Positions 1-7,824 of a stretch of DNA of 8,452 nt are shown piece after piece. Each line of letters starts with the position of its first letter. The first letter of the stretch is position 1. The notes under the pieces were generated by a model, which ran no database searches, was not told the origin of the DNA, and saw only the letters and a program-made list of their open reading frames with translations. The position numbers were made by a program, and so were the translations under genes. Origin of the DNA: Actinomycetes bacterium (GTDB lineage Bacteria > Actinomycetota > Actinomycetes > Propionibacteriales > Propionibacteriaceae); the NCBI GenBank assembly GCA_023392635.1, contig JAEVYS010000064.1, positions 1 to 8,452 on the forward strand, given 5' to 3'.

Positions 1-3000
1 CCGCCGGACCGGTCCGCCGCGGCAGCGGCGCGCGGGGAAGCGCGCGCCCGTAGCGTCCGCGGGCAGGGGCCACCGGACGCGAGCGGTGCGCGGGCCGTCC
101 TTGCCCGATCAGGGCCCGCAGGGGGGCCAGGGTGTCGTTGCCGAGGAGGCCCGCCCACACCAGGTTCCACAACGCGCGGGTCAACTCGTCGTCGGCGACC
201 GCCAGCTGGTCGGCGAGCGGACGGAAGAAGTAGCCGCCGCCCCCGATGGTGGCGAGGACCGAGTAGCTGAGGTCGTCGGGCACGGGCTGCGGGGGAGCGA
301 GGGTGAGCGGAGCGAGCTCCGCGGGATGGAGCGAGACCCAGCCGTCGGTGCCCGCCAGGGCGGCGTGCCCCTGCCAGAGCACCTCACCGGACGCGGTCAG
401 TTCGTCGAGCATGCCGGGCTGGTAGTCGCGCACGCGCGCCGGAAGGACGAGGGACTCCAGGGCGCTGGCCGGGATCGGCACGCCCGCCAACTGCTCCACC
501 ACCCGCAACACGCCGTCCACCCCACGGAGTTCCCCGACGCCCTGCCAGCTCGGCAGGAACCGGGCGAAGTCGATGCCGGCGACCGGCTCGACAGCCTCCC
601 GCAGCGAGGCCAGCGAACGCCGCCGCAGCAGGCGGAGCACCCCGGCGTCGCAGAACTGCTCCGTGCCCAGGCCGGCCCGAGGGACGGCTTCCCGCGACGG
701 CTCGTCCCGCGCGCCGGACGCTTCGGCGCGGTCACCGACCGGCTCCCAGCCGACGGGACGCAGATCGCCCTCGACCAGGCGCCCGGACGCCACCAGGCGG
801 CGAAGCACGTCCCTGGTGACGGCCACGCCGATCTGCAGCCAGGCGGCGGCGTCGCCCGTGGTGAACACGGCGTGCGTGCGGGCGTACCGGGCCAGCAGGT
901 CGCCGAGCGGATCCGGGACCGGAGCGAGCAGCGCCTCGGGGATGCCGAGCGGCAGCGGGACGCCGAGCCCGTCGCGCAGACGCGCGGCGTCCTCGACCAC
1001 CGCCCACCGCGGCCCTTCCGAACCAGGCAGTTCCACGACGCGGCGCTGGTGCACGAGATCGTGCAACCAGCCCGTGGCGGCCCCGGGTTCGTCACAGCGG
1101 GCCGCGACGGCCGCCGTCCCGAGCGGTCCGAGCGCCCTCAGCACGTCGGTGAGGTCGTCGGCGTCGCGGGCGCGGCGTCCCTGCTGGAGATGCTGCAGTT
1201 CGAGCTCGGTGCGGGTGAGCGCAGCCGGATCGAGCAGTTCGGCGAGGGACAGTCCCTCGGTGGTGCCCAGCAGTTCGGCGAGCAGCGACGGATCGAGCGC
1301 CAACGCCGCCGCCCGGCGCTCCGCCAGCGGCGAGTCGCCCTCGTACAGGAACTGCGCGACGTAGCCGAACATCAGCGAGGAGGCGAACGGCGAGGGCGAG
1401 GGCGTCTCCACGGCCACGGTGGTGATCCGGCGCGCGCGGACCTGCGTGAGCAGGTCGACCAGGCCCGGCACGTCGAACACGTCGTTCACGCACTCCCGAA
1501 CGGCCTCCAGCACGATCGGGAAGCTCGGGTACTGGCTCGCGACCTCCAGCAGCTGCGACGCCCGCAGCCGCTGCTGCCACAGGGCCTGCCGCCGGTCCGG
1601 CCGCCGCTTGGGCAGGAGCAGCGCGCGGCCCGCGCACTCCCGGAACCGGGACGCGAACAGCGCCGATCCGCCGATCTGTTCGGTGACCATGGCGGCCACG
1701 TCGTCTGGTTCGGGGAAGATCAGCTCCAGCAGCTCGTCCATCGGCCCGCCCGTCCGGTGGCCCTTCGAGCCCCGACCCCCGCCGGTGCTGCGCGGGGCGC
1801 CCGTGGCCTCCGGCTCGATCTCGCCGGGCAGGTCCCCCGCGAGGTCGTCAGCCAGCCAGTCGGTGTCGGGCAGGCGGAAGACGAGACCGTCGTCGGCGTG
1901 CATCGCCTGCACGTCCACGCCGTAGCGCTCACGGAGACGGGCGGCGACCACGAGAGCCCACGGGGCGTGCACCTGGGCGCCGAACGGCGAGTGCACGACC
2001 ACCCGCCAGTCGCCGATCTCGTCGCGGAAGCGTTCCACCACGAGCTGTCGGTCGTGGGGCAACCGTCCGATCGCCTCCGCCTGCTCGCCCAGGTAGGCCA
2101 GCAGGTTGTCCGCGGCCCACTCGTCGAGGCCGGCAGCGGCGACCCGGGCGCGGGCCTTCGCCGGGGAGAGCCCGCCCACCTCCCGGACGAATGCACCGAC
2201 GGCGGCGCCGAGCTCGAGCGGTCGCCCCAGCGTGTCGCCCTTCCAGAAGGGCAGGCGGGCGGGTACCCCCGGAGCCGGCGTGACCAGCACGCGGTCGTGG
2301 GTGATGTCCTCGATGCGCCAGGTCGACGTGCCGAGGGCGAACACGTCTCCGACCCGTGACTCGTACACCATCTCCTCGTCGAGCTCCCCGACCCGCCGTC
2401 CGGGGCCCTCGGCGCCGGCGAGGAAGACCCCGTACAGGCCGCGGTCGGGGATGGTGCCGCCGCTGGTCACGGCCAGACGCTGGGCACCGCGGCGACCGGT
2501 GAGGGTGTCCTGGCCACGGTCCCAGACCAGGCGCGGGCGCAGCTCGGCGAACTCGTCGGAGGGGTAACGGCCGCTGAGCATGTCGAGCACCGACTCCAGG
2601 ACGCCGCGGGTCAGGCCCGAGAACGGGGCCGACCGACGGACGAGCGCCTCGAGGTCGGCCACGCTCCAGTCGTCCAGGGCGACCATCGCCACGATCTGCT
2701 GCGCGAGCACGTCCAGCGGCGTCGCGGGTACCTTCAGCGACTCGATCTGCCCGGCCCGCATCCGCTCGACGATCACCGCTGTCTGGACGAGGTCGCCCCG
2801 GAACTTCGGGAACAGCACCCCGCGGGACACCGCGCCGACCTGGTGGCCGGCCCGGCCGACACGTTGCAGCCCGGACGCGACCGAGGGAGGTGCTTCCACC
2901 TGCACCACCAGGTCGACCGCGCCCATGTCGATCCCGAGTTCGAGCGACGACGTGGCAACCACAGCGGGCAGCCGCCCGGCCTTGAGGTCCTCCTCGGTCT

Positions 3001-4102
3001 GCTGGCGCTGCTCGCGGCTGACCGAGCCGTGGTGGGCCCGTGCCAGCACGGGCGGTACGCCCTGGCTGATCGCCGACTGCGCCATCACCTGTGCCGGCGC
3101 ACGGGCGGCGACGGCGGCCGGCACGCCGGCGTCCTCGGCGCGGTCCGCGCTGTCGGCGGGGCCGCCCGCCTCGAGGCGCTCCAGCCAGATCTCGTTCAGT
3201 CGCGCGGTCAGCCGCTCGGCGAGGCGCCGCGAGTTGACGAACACCAGCGTCGAGGAGTGGTCGGCGATCTGGTCCACGATGCGCTCCTCCACGTGCGGCC
3301 AGATGGACGTGCGTTCGGGATCGCCGGCGGCCGCACCACTCAGGTCACCGGTGGGCTGGCCGATGGCACCGAGGTCGGGCACCGGCACCACCACCTCCAG
3401 GTCCCACTTCTTCTCGCTGGGCGGGGTGACGAGGCTGACCTCGCGTCCGCCGGCGAGGAAGCGCGCGACCTCTTCGACGGGACGGACGGTGGCCGACAGG
3501 CCGATGCGCTGCGCCGGCCGTTCGAGCAGCGCATCGAGCCGCTCGAGGCTGAGGGCGAGGTGTGCGCCGCGTTTCGTCCCCGCGACGGCGTGGACCTCGT
3601 CGAGGATGACCGTCTCGACGCCGCGCAGCGCGTCGCGGGCCGCCGAGGTGAGCAGCAGGAACAGCGACTCCGGGGTGGTGATCAGGATGTCCGCGGGCTC
3701 GCGGGTGAACTTCCGGCGCTCCTCGGCCGGGGTGTCGCCCGAGCGCACCGCCACCCTCACGTCAGGCCTGGCGAGCCCCAGCCGCGTGGCCGCGTGGCCG
3801 ATGCCGACCAGGGGGGCGCGCAGGTTGCGCTCGACGTCAACGGCGAGTGCCTTCAACGGCGAGATGTAGAGCACCCGGCAGCGCCGCGCCTTCTCCGGCG
3901 GAGGTTCGACGGCCAGCCGGTCGAGCGCCCACAGGAACGCCGAGAGGGTCTTGCCCGAACCGGTGGGAGCCACCACCAGGGTGTGCCGCCCCGAGGAGAT
4001 CGCCTCCCAGGCGCCGGCCTGCGCCGAGGTGGGCGCGGCGAAGTTGCTCCGGAACCACTCACTGGTGGCCTCGGAGAAGCGCTCCAGCACGTCCTCCGCC
4101 AT
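1..4102 (-). CDS. lhr: Lhr-family ATP-dependent DNA helicase, C-terminus cut by the left window edge
   Basis: This superfamily 2 DNA helicase is a large helicase-related protein. The family is known to translocate 3'-5' on single-stranded DNA and to act in DNA repair. The frame from the ATG at 4102 has no stop to position 2, giving 1367 residues; mycobacterial Lhr is about 1500, so roughly 100-150 residues lie outside. Seen motifs: Q-like PTSAQ (24-28), Walker A APTGSGKT (45-52), Ia SPLKAL (81-86), TTPES (142-146), DEVH box (168-171), GLSAT (201-205), motif IV TLVFVNSRR (285-293), motif V ATSSLELGIDMG (383-394) and motif VI QRVGRAGH (413-420). Trp595 in TWRI probably matches the DNA-contacting Trp597 of Mycobacterium smegmatis Lhr (from memory). 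A Gly-rich linker (about 765-787) separates the core from the large C-terminal domain. All catalytic motifs look intact. The ribosome binding site is weak (GAGTGGA upstream of ATG). In mycobacteria a nei glycosylase gene lies next to lhr; any such neighbour is beyond the edge. Confidence 0.95.
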   Translation of the reverse strand, partial: MAEDVLERFSEATSEWFRSNFAAPTSAQAGAWEAISSGRHTLVVAPTGSGKTLSAFLWALDRLAVEPPPEKARRCRVLYISPLKALAVDVERNLRAPLVGIGHAATRLGLARPDVRVAVRSGDTPAEERRKFTREPADILITTPESLFLLLTSAARDALRGVETVILDEVHAVAGTKRGAHLALSLERLDALLERPAQRIGLSATVRPVEEVARFLAGGREVSLVTPPSEKKWDLEVVVPVPDLGAIGQPTGDLSGAAAGDPERTSIWPHVEERIVDQIADHSSTLVFVNSRRLAERLTARLNEIWLERLEAGGPADSADRAEDAGVPAAVAARAPAQVMAQSAISQGVPPVLARAHHGSVSREQRQQTEEDLKAGRLPAVVATSSLELGIDMGAVDLVVQVEAPPSVASGLQRVGRAGHQVGAVSRGVLFPKFRGDLVQTAVIVERMRAGQIESLKVPATPLDVLAQQIVAMVALDDWSVADLEALVRRSAPFSGLTRGVLESVLDMLSGRYPSDEFAELRPRLVWDRGQDTLTGRRGAQRLAVTSGGTIPDRGLYGVFLAGAEGPGRRVGELDEEMVYESRVGDVFALGTSTWRIEDITHDRVLVTPAPGVPARLPFWKGDTLGRPLELGAAVGAFVREVGGLSPAKARARVAAAGLDEWAADNLLAYLGEQAEAIGRLPHDRQLVVERFRDEIGDWRVVVHSPFGAQVHAPWALVVAARLRERYGVDVQAMHADDGLVFRLPDTDWLADDLAGDLPGEIEPEATGAPRSTGGGRGSKGHRTGGPMDELLELIFPEPDDVAAMVTEQIGGSALFASRFRECAGRALLLPKRRPDRRQALWQQRLRASQLLEVASQYPSFPIVLEAVRECVNDVFDVPGLVDLLTQVRARRITTVAVETPSPSPFASSLMFGYVAQFLYEGDSPLAERRAAALALDPSLLAELLGTTEGLSLAELLDPAALTRTELELQHLQQGRRARDADDLTDVLRALGPLGTAAVAARCDEPGAATGWLHDLVHQRRVVELPGSEGPRWAVVEDAARLRDGLGVPLPLGIPEALLAPVPDPLGDLLARYARTHAVFTTGDAAAWLQIGVAVTRDVLRRLVASGRLVEGDLRPVGWEPVGDRAEASGARDEPSREAVPRAGLGTEQFCDAGVLRLLRRRSLASLREAVEPVAGIDFARFLPSWQGVGELRGVDGVLRVVEQLAGVPIPASALESLVLPARVRDYQPGMLDELTASGEVLWQGHAALAGTDGWVSLHPAELAPLTLAPPQPVPDDLSYSVLATIGGGGYFFRPLADQLAVADDELTRALWNLVWAGLLGNDTLAPLRALIGQGRPAHRSRPVAPARGRYGRALPRAPLPRRTGPA

Positions 4103-4201
4103 GGTGGGTCCACTCTGCCACGCGCCGCTGACAGCGACGCGGGAGGAACCGTCCCCGGTGCGTCAGGCGGGGGTGACGCACCGGGGACGGTTCCGAATGC
4201 G
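4103..4201. other. Intergenic gap between the RND gene and lhr
   Basis: This 99-base gap separates the stop of the RND gene from the start of lhr, both on the minus strand. About half of it is the inverted repeat at 4145-4194. Only about 42 bases remain between that repeat and the lhr ATG, and I see no convincing -35/-10 pair there. lhr may be read from a promoter that overlaps the repeat, or by read-through from the pump gene. The sequence does not decide between these. Confidence 0.6.
4145..4194. repeat. Perfect 21-bp inverted repeat with 8-base loop (REP-like element or terminator hairpin)
   Basis: The left arm (4145-4165, starting GGAACCGTCCCCGG and ending TGCGTCA) and the right arm (4174-4194, starting TGACGCACC and ending GGACGGTTCC) are exact reverse complements. 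The loop is the G-rich GGCGGGGG. A further TGCGTCA copy sits at 4198-4204, overlapping the pump stop codon. The hairpin begins 7 bases after that stop, so it could end pump transcription. However, no U-run follows on the minus strand, so it is not a classical intrinsic terminator. Length, perfect symmetry and the GTCCCCGG/GGACGG core suggest a dispersed REP-type intergenic repeat. That part is inference, since only one copy is visible here. Confidence 0.85.
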
Positions 4202-7200
4202 TCACGCCTGGTTCGCTGACGGGACGGGGGTCGCCTTGCGGGCAGCCTTCTTCGCCGCCCGGTTCTCCCGCCACGTCTCGAGCAGGTCGTAGAGCACCGG
4301 CACGAGCACCAGGGTCAGCAGGGTCGAGGTGATCAGGCCGCCGATCACGACCACGGCCAGGGGCTTGGAGATGAAGCCGCCGCCACCGGTCAGGCCGAGC
4401 GCCATCGGGATGAGCGCGAACACCGTCGCCATGGCGGTCATCACGATCGGCCGGACACGCAGGCGCGCGCCCTGGCGGATCGACTCCTCGACGCTCGCCC
4501 CCGCCCTGCGCTTCTGGTTGATCAGGTCGATGAGCACGATGGCGTTCGTCACCACGATGCCGATGAGCATCAGCAGGCCGATCATCGACGGGACGCCGAG
4601 GGCGGTGTCGGTGAGGAGCGAGAGCGCCAGTGCGCCGGTCGCGGCGAACGGGATCGACACCAGCAGGATCAGCGGCTGCAGCAGCGATCCGAACGTGGCC
4701 ACCATGATCAGGTAGACCACGAAGATCGCCACCAGCATCGCCACGCCGAGTTGCTGGAACGACTCGCTCTGCTGCTGCGACACGCCGCCGACGCGGACGG
4801 TGACCCCGTCCGGCAGCCCGAGCGCCGCGACACCCGCCGTGATCTGCTGGGTGGTCGCGCCGAGGTCAGAGGACTCCGAACTCGCCGACAGCGTCGCCGC
4901 GCGGGTGCCGTCCACCCGGGTCACGCTCGCCGGCGCCGCCACGACGTTGACGTCGGCCACCGCCTTGAGCCGGATCGGGTCGGCGGTCGCCTTGCCCGCA
5001 GCCTTCCCGGCGTCGGCGATCGCCTGCTGCTTGTCCTGCGACTCCAGCGACTTCTGGCGGCCCTCGACCACCGAATCCAGCTGCTTGTCCAGCGCTGCGA
5101 TCTGGCCCTGGGCGGCCCCGATCGCCTGCTGCAGGCCGCCGATCTTGGCATAGGCGTTGGCGAGCAGGATCTCGAAGCGGCTGACCGGCGTGGTGTCCGG
5201 CGGAGCGCTGAGGAGCTGTGCGAGCTCACGGTTGGCCGCCTTCAGGGCCTTCCTGGTCCTGCTGAGGGCCGACTGGGCACTGGCCCTGCTCTTCTTCAGC
5301 GCCTTCACCTGGGCGTTGTAGGCGTCCGCGGCCGCCCGCTTGCCGTCCGCCTGCAGCTTGTCCGAGCGCGCCGTCACCTTGTCAGCCGCCTCCGACTTCG
5401 CGTCACCGTTCATCTTCTGGGTCACCGGCAGGAGGATGTTGCGCAACTCGGTGATGTCCTTGACCGGCTTCTGCGAGCGCAGGTACACGGTGAGCGTCGT
5501 GTCGCCCTTCGCGAGCGTGCCGATCTGCTGGCCGCGCACGGCCCGGGCCACCGCCTGACCGATCGACACCTGGGTCATGCCCTTGTCCGCCGCCTTCTGC
5601 TCGTCCACGTCGATGGCGAGCATCTCCCGCGCCTCGCTGAGGTCGCTGGTGACGTTGGTGAGCCCGGGGACGCGCTTCATCACGGCCATCACCTTGTCGC
5701 TGGCCGAGGTCAGCAGCTCGGGATCCGAACTCTCGACGTACAGCACGACGCCGGTGGAGGTGTTGCCGCTGCCGATCGACACCTCGACGACGCCCACGCC
5801 CTCGCCCAGGTCGGCGACTCCGCGCCGCAGCTGGTTCGCCGCGTCGGTCGGGTTCGCGCCCGACTGCAGCTGGACGGTGTAGAGCGCCTGGTTCGTGTCG
5901 GCCTGGCTGCCCATGAACACCGCCGTCGAGCCACCGATGCTGGTGGTGTACGACTTCACCGCGGGGATGCCCTTCATCACGGCCTCGAGCTCGCGCGCGG
6001 CGGCGTCGGTCTGGGACAGCCCGGTGCCCGAGGGCAGCTTCTGGGTGACGGTGAGGCTCTCGTTGCCCATCTGGCCGATGAAGTCGGTCTTCAGGCCGGG
6101 CGCGAGCGCGAGCGTGCCGACGAACAGGCCCAGGGCGATCGCGAGGGTGATCCACCGGTGCGCCAGCGACCACGCGAGCACCGGCAGGTAGATGCGCTGC
6201 ACGACCGTGTCCTTCTCGGGCTCGCCCTTCCGGGCGGCGAGCGCAGCCTCCTGCTTCGCGGTCGGCCGCATGAACCAGGACGCGAACACCGGGACCACGG
6301 TGAGCGAGACGAACAGCGAAGCGAGGAGGGCGACCGTGACCGCGACCGCGAACGGGCGGAAGATCGCTCCCGCCTGGCCGCCGACGAGCCCGATCGGCAG
6401 GAAGACGGCCACCGTGGTGAGGGTGGAACTGGTCACGGCCCCGGCCACCTCGCGCACGGCGTTCGTGATCGAACGGCGTCCGAACTCGCCGTAGCCCTGG
6501 TGTCGCTTGATGTTCTCGATCACCACGATGGAGTCGTCGACGACGCGTCCGATCGCGACGGTGAGGGCGCCGAGGGTAAGGATGTTCAGGGTGTAGCCGC
6601 CGACGTACAGGCCGATCAGTGCGATCAGCAGCGAGAGCGGGATCGAGATGGCCGTGATCAGCGTGGGCCGGATCGAGCCGAGGAAGAGCAGGATCACCAG
6701 GATGGCCATGGCGAGGCCGATCGCGCCCTCGATGCTCAGGTCACGGATCGAGTCCTCGATGTAGGGAGCCTGGTCGAACACGGTGGCGAACTGCGCACCG
6801 TTGCCCAACTGCTGGGCGAGGCCCGGGATCTGCTCCTCGATGTCCTTGGACACGCTGACGGTGTTCGCGTCCGCACTCTTCGTGACCGTGATCGCCAGGG
6901 CGGTCTGCCCGTTCACCCGGGAGATGCTGGTGGTCTCCACCGGCTGTTCGGTGACGGTCGCCACCTGGCTGAGCATCACGGGGCCGTCGGTGCCCTGCAG
7001 CATCAGCTTCGAGATGTCCTCGGCGCTGGCCCAGGTGGTGCCGGTCTGCACGTCGAAGTTGGCGGTGTCCGTGCGCATCGTGCCGGACGGGATGGCGGTC
7101 GAGTTCGCGGCGAAGAACTGGGCGATCGTCGTCGGGTCGACCTTGTACTTCTCGATCGCCGACTGCCGGTAGGTGATCACGATCTCGTGCTTCTCCTGGC

Positions 7201-7729
7201 CGGAGATGGCAGCGTCCCGCACGCCGGGCGTGGACTTCAGCGCGGGCGCGACGATGTTGGTGACCTTCTCGGACAGGTCGGTGAGGCTGTCGTCGGAGGA
7301 GATCGCGAGCACGACCACGGGGATGTCGTCGGTGCCGCCGGTGAGCACGTTCGGGTCCACGTTGCTGGGCAGGGTCGAGGAGATGGAGTCGATGGCGCTG
7401 CGGATCTTGTTGGCCATGTCGTCGGCGACCAGGCCGTAGTCCCACTGCGCCGTGACCTGGGAGACGCCGCTCGAACTCTTCGACGTGACCGACGTCACAC
7501 CGTCCACGGCCTTCACGGCCGTCTCGATCGGCTTCGTGACCTGCGCCTCGACCACGTCGGGAGCCGCGCCCGGGAAGACCGTGAGCACGCTGCCGCGGGG
7601 AAGGTCGATGGACGGGATGAGCTCCTGCTTGAGGGCTCCGGCGGCATACACCCCCAGCCCGATCGTGAGCAGGCTGAGCAGCAGGATCACCGTGCGGTGG
7701 GCCAGGCTGAGCTTCGTCAGACGAACCAC
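4202..7729 (-). CDS. RND-family efflux transporter, SwrC/AcrB-like, with a large coiled-coil insertion
   Basis: This is a 1175-residue proton-driven exporter of the cytoplasmic membrane; its substrate is unknown. TM1 is at about 12-31, porter loop 1 at 35-330, TM2-TM6 at about 335-484, TM7 at about 525-544, loop 2 at 545-990, and TM8-TM12 at about 993-1148, followed by a basic cytosolic tail. TM4 holds VVDDSIVVIEN, with the Asp398-Asp399 pair that matches the AcrB proton-relay aspartates. In TM10 the motif is VVTNAIVLID, so AcrB Lys940 is replaced by Thr1061, as I recall for Gram-positive SwrC-type pumps. Usual length is about 1030-1065; the excess comes mainly from residues 771-916. The GTG at 7729 is chosen as start because AGGGG lies 5 bases upstream and TM1 follows directly. 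The in-frame ATG at 7795 would lie inside the operator palindrome and adds 22 polar residues. No membrane-fusion or outer-membrane partner is adjacent; the divergent marR is the likely regulator. Confidence 0.93.
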   Translation of the reverse strand: MVRLTKLSLAHRTVILLLSLLTIGLGVYAAGALKQELIPSIDLPRGSVLTVFPGAAPDVVEAQVTKPIETAVKAVDGVTSVTSKSSSGVSQVTAQWDYGLVADDMANKIRSAIDSISSTLPSNVDPNVLTGGTDDIPVVVLAISSDDSLTDLSEKVTNIVAPALKSTPGVRDAAISGQEKHEIVITYRQSAIEKYKVDPTTIAQFFAANSTAIPSGTMRTDTANFDVQTGTTWASAEDISKLMLQGTDGPVMLSQVATVTEQPVETTSISRVNGQTALAITVTKSADANTVSVSKDIEEQIPGLAQQLGNGAQFATVFDQAPYIEDSIRDLSIEGAIGLAMAILVILLFLGSIRPTLITAISIPLSLLIALIGLYVGGYTLNILTLGALTVAIGRVVDDSIVVIENIKRHQGYGEFGRRSITNAVREVAGAVTSSTLTTVAVFLPIGLVGGQAGAIFRPFAVAVTVALLASLFVSLTVVPVFASWFMRPTAKQEAALAARKGEPEKDTVVQRIYLPVLAWSLAHRWITLAIALGLFVGTLALAPGLKTDFIGQMGNESLTVTQKLPSGTGLSQTDAAARELEAVMKGIPAVKSYTTSIGGSTAVFMGSQADTNQALYTVQLQSGANPTDAANQLRRGVADLGEGVGVVEVSIGSGNTSTGVVLYVESSDPELLTSASDKVMAVMKRVPGLTNVTSDLSEAREMLAIDVDEQKAADKGMTQVSIGQAVARAVRGQQIGTLAKGDTTLTVYLRSQKPVKDITELRNILLPVTQKMNGDAKSEAADKVTARSDKLQADGKRAAADAYNAQVKALKKSRASAQSALSRTRKALKAANRELAQLLSAPPDTTPVSRFEILLANAYAKIGGLQQAIGAAQGQIAALDKQLDSVVEGRQKSLESQDKQQAIADAGKAAGKATADPIRLKAVADVNVVAAPASVTRVDGTRAATLSASSESSDLGATTQQITAGVAALGLPDGVTVRVGGVSQQQSESFQQLGVAMLVAIFVVYLIMVATFGSLLQPLILLVSIPFAATGALALSLLTDTALGVPSMIGLLMLIGIVVTNAIVLIDLINQKRRAGASVEESIRQGARLRVRPIVMTAMATVFALIPMALGLTGGGGFISKPLAVVVIGGLITSTLLTLVLVPVLYDLLETWRENRAAKKAARKATPVPSANQA
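4982..5419 (-). other. Coding segment for the helical-hairpin (coiled-coil) insertion in the RND transporter
   Basis: This segment encodes residues about 771-916 of the pump, counted from the GTG at 7729. It interrupts an otherwise normal porter region between DITELRNILLPVT and PIRLKAVADVNVV. The first arm of about 65 residues is rich in Ala, Lys and Arg (for example VKALKKSRASAQSALSRTRK). A Pro-containing turn, APPDTTPVSR, follows at about 842-851. The second arm of about 65 residues is rich in Ala, Gln and Leu (for example IGGLQQAIGAAQGQIAALDK). Neither arm contains an internal proline, and the hydrophobic spacing is heptad-like. By alignment logic the position corresponds to the second docking subdomain of AcrB, the part furthest from the membrane. 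The hairpin shape is predicted by eye, not computed. Confidence 0.75.
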
Positions 7730-7734
7730 TGTTT

Positions 7735-7739
7735 CCCCT
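7735..7739 (-). promoter_or_regulatory. Ribosome binding site that fixes the RND start
   Basis: On the minus strand the sequence reads GAAGGGGAAACAGTG. The AGGGG core is five bases before the GTG at 7729. No comparable Shine-Dalgarno sequence precedes the upstream in-frame ATG at 7795, so the shorter protein is preferred. Confidence 0.75.
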
Positions 7740-7786
7740 TCGTGGGCTCCGGCGACGGAGTCGCGTGGCTCGTACACAGCCACATC

Positions 7787-7805
7787 AGTTAGCATAGCTC
7801 TAACT
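7787..7805. promoter_or_regulatory. Probable MarR operator palindrome AGTTAG-N7-CTAACT
   Basis: The 19-base sequence AGTTAGCATAGCTCTAACT has two perfect 6-base inverted arms around a 7-base centre. Length and symmetry fit a site for a dimeric winged-helix MarR protein, and it sits about 20 bases before marR and about 58 bases before the pump start. MarR proteins commonly bind such sites in the gap with a divergent efflux gene. The assignment to this regulator is inference from position and symmetry. Confidence 0.65.
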
Positions 7806-7824
7806 ATTTCGGGCGACGAAAGTG

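Larger units (their letters stand above)
7730..7824. promoter_or_regulatory. Divergent promoter region between the RND gene and marR
   Basis: This stretch of about 95 bases separates two divergent genes and must hold both promoters. The part at 7781-7810 is clearly more AT-rich than its surroundings. TATGCT (minus strand, 7796-7791) and TAACTA (plus strand, 7801-7806) are possible -10 elements. Neither has a good -35 partner at normal spacing, so exact promoters are not assigned. Both candidates lie within or touch the palindrome at 7787-7805, so a bound repressor would block both genes. Confidence 0.6.

Noticed and set aside
86..2359. Plus-strand open frame of 757 codons opposite lhr
   Set aside because: It is an antisense shadow of the helicase, rich in Arg, Gly, Gln and Ala with no domain. 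The minus-strand helicase frame is continuous through the region.
2961..3260. The stretch between helicase motifs IV and V of lhr, considered as an abnormal insertion
   Set aside because: An Ala-rich linker before the HHGSVSREQR segment is, as I recall, common in actinobacterial Lhr proteins, and all flanking motifs are intact.
2580..4219. Two overlapping plus-strand open frames (2580-3869 and 2843-4219)
   Set aside because: Both lie opposite the conserved helicase motifs of lhr and have the Ser/Arg/Thr- or Arg/Gly-rich make-up of GC-driven spurious frames.
4751..7792. Plus-strand open frame of 1013 codons opposite the RND gene
   Set aside because: It is an antisense shadow. Its composition is Arg/Gly/His/Asp-rich low complexity without a recognisable domain, and the opposite strand encodes a clear RND transporter.
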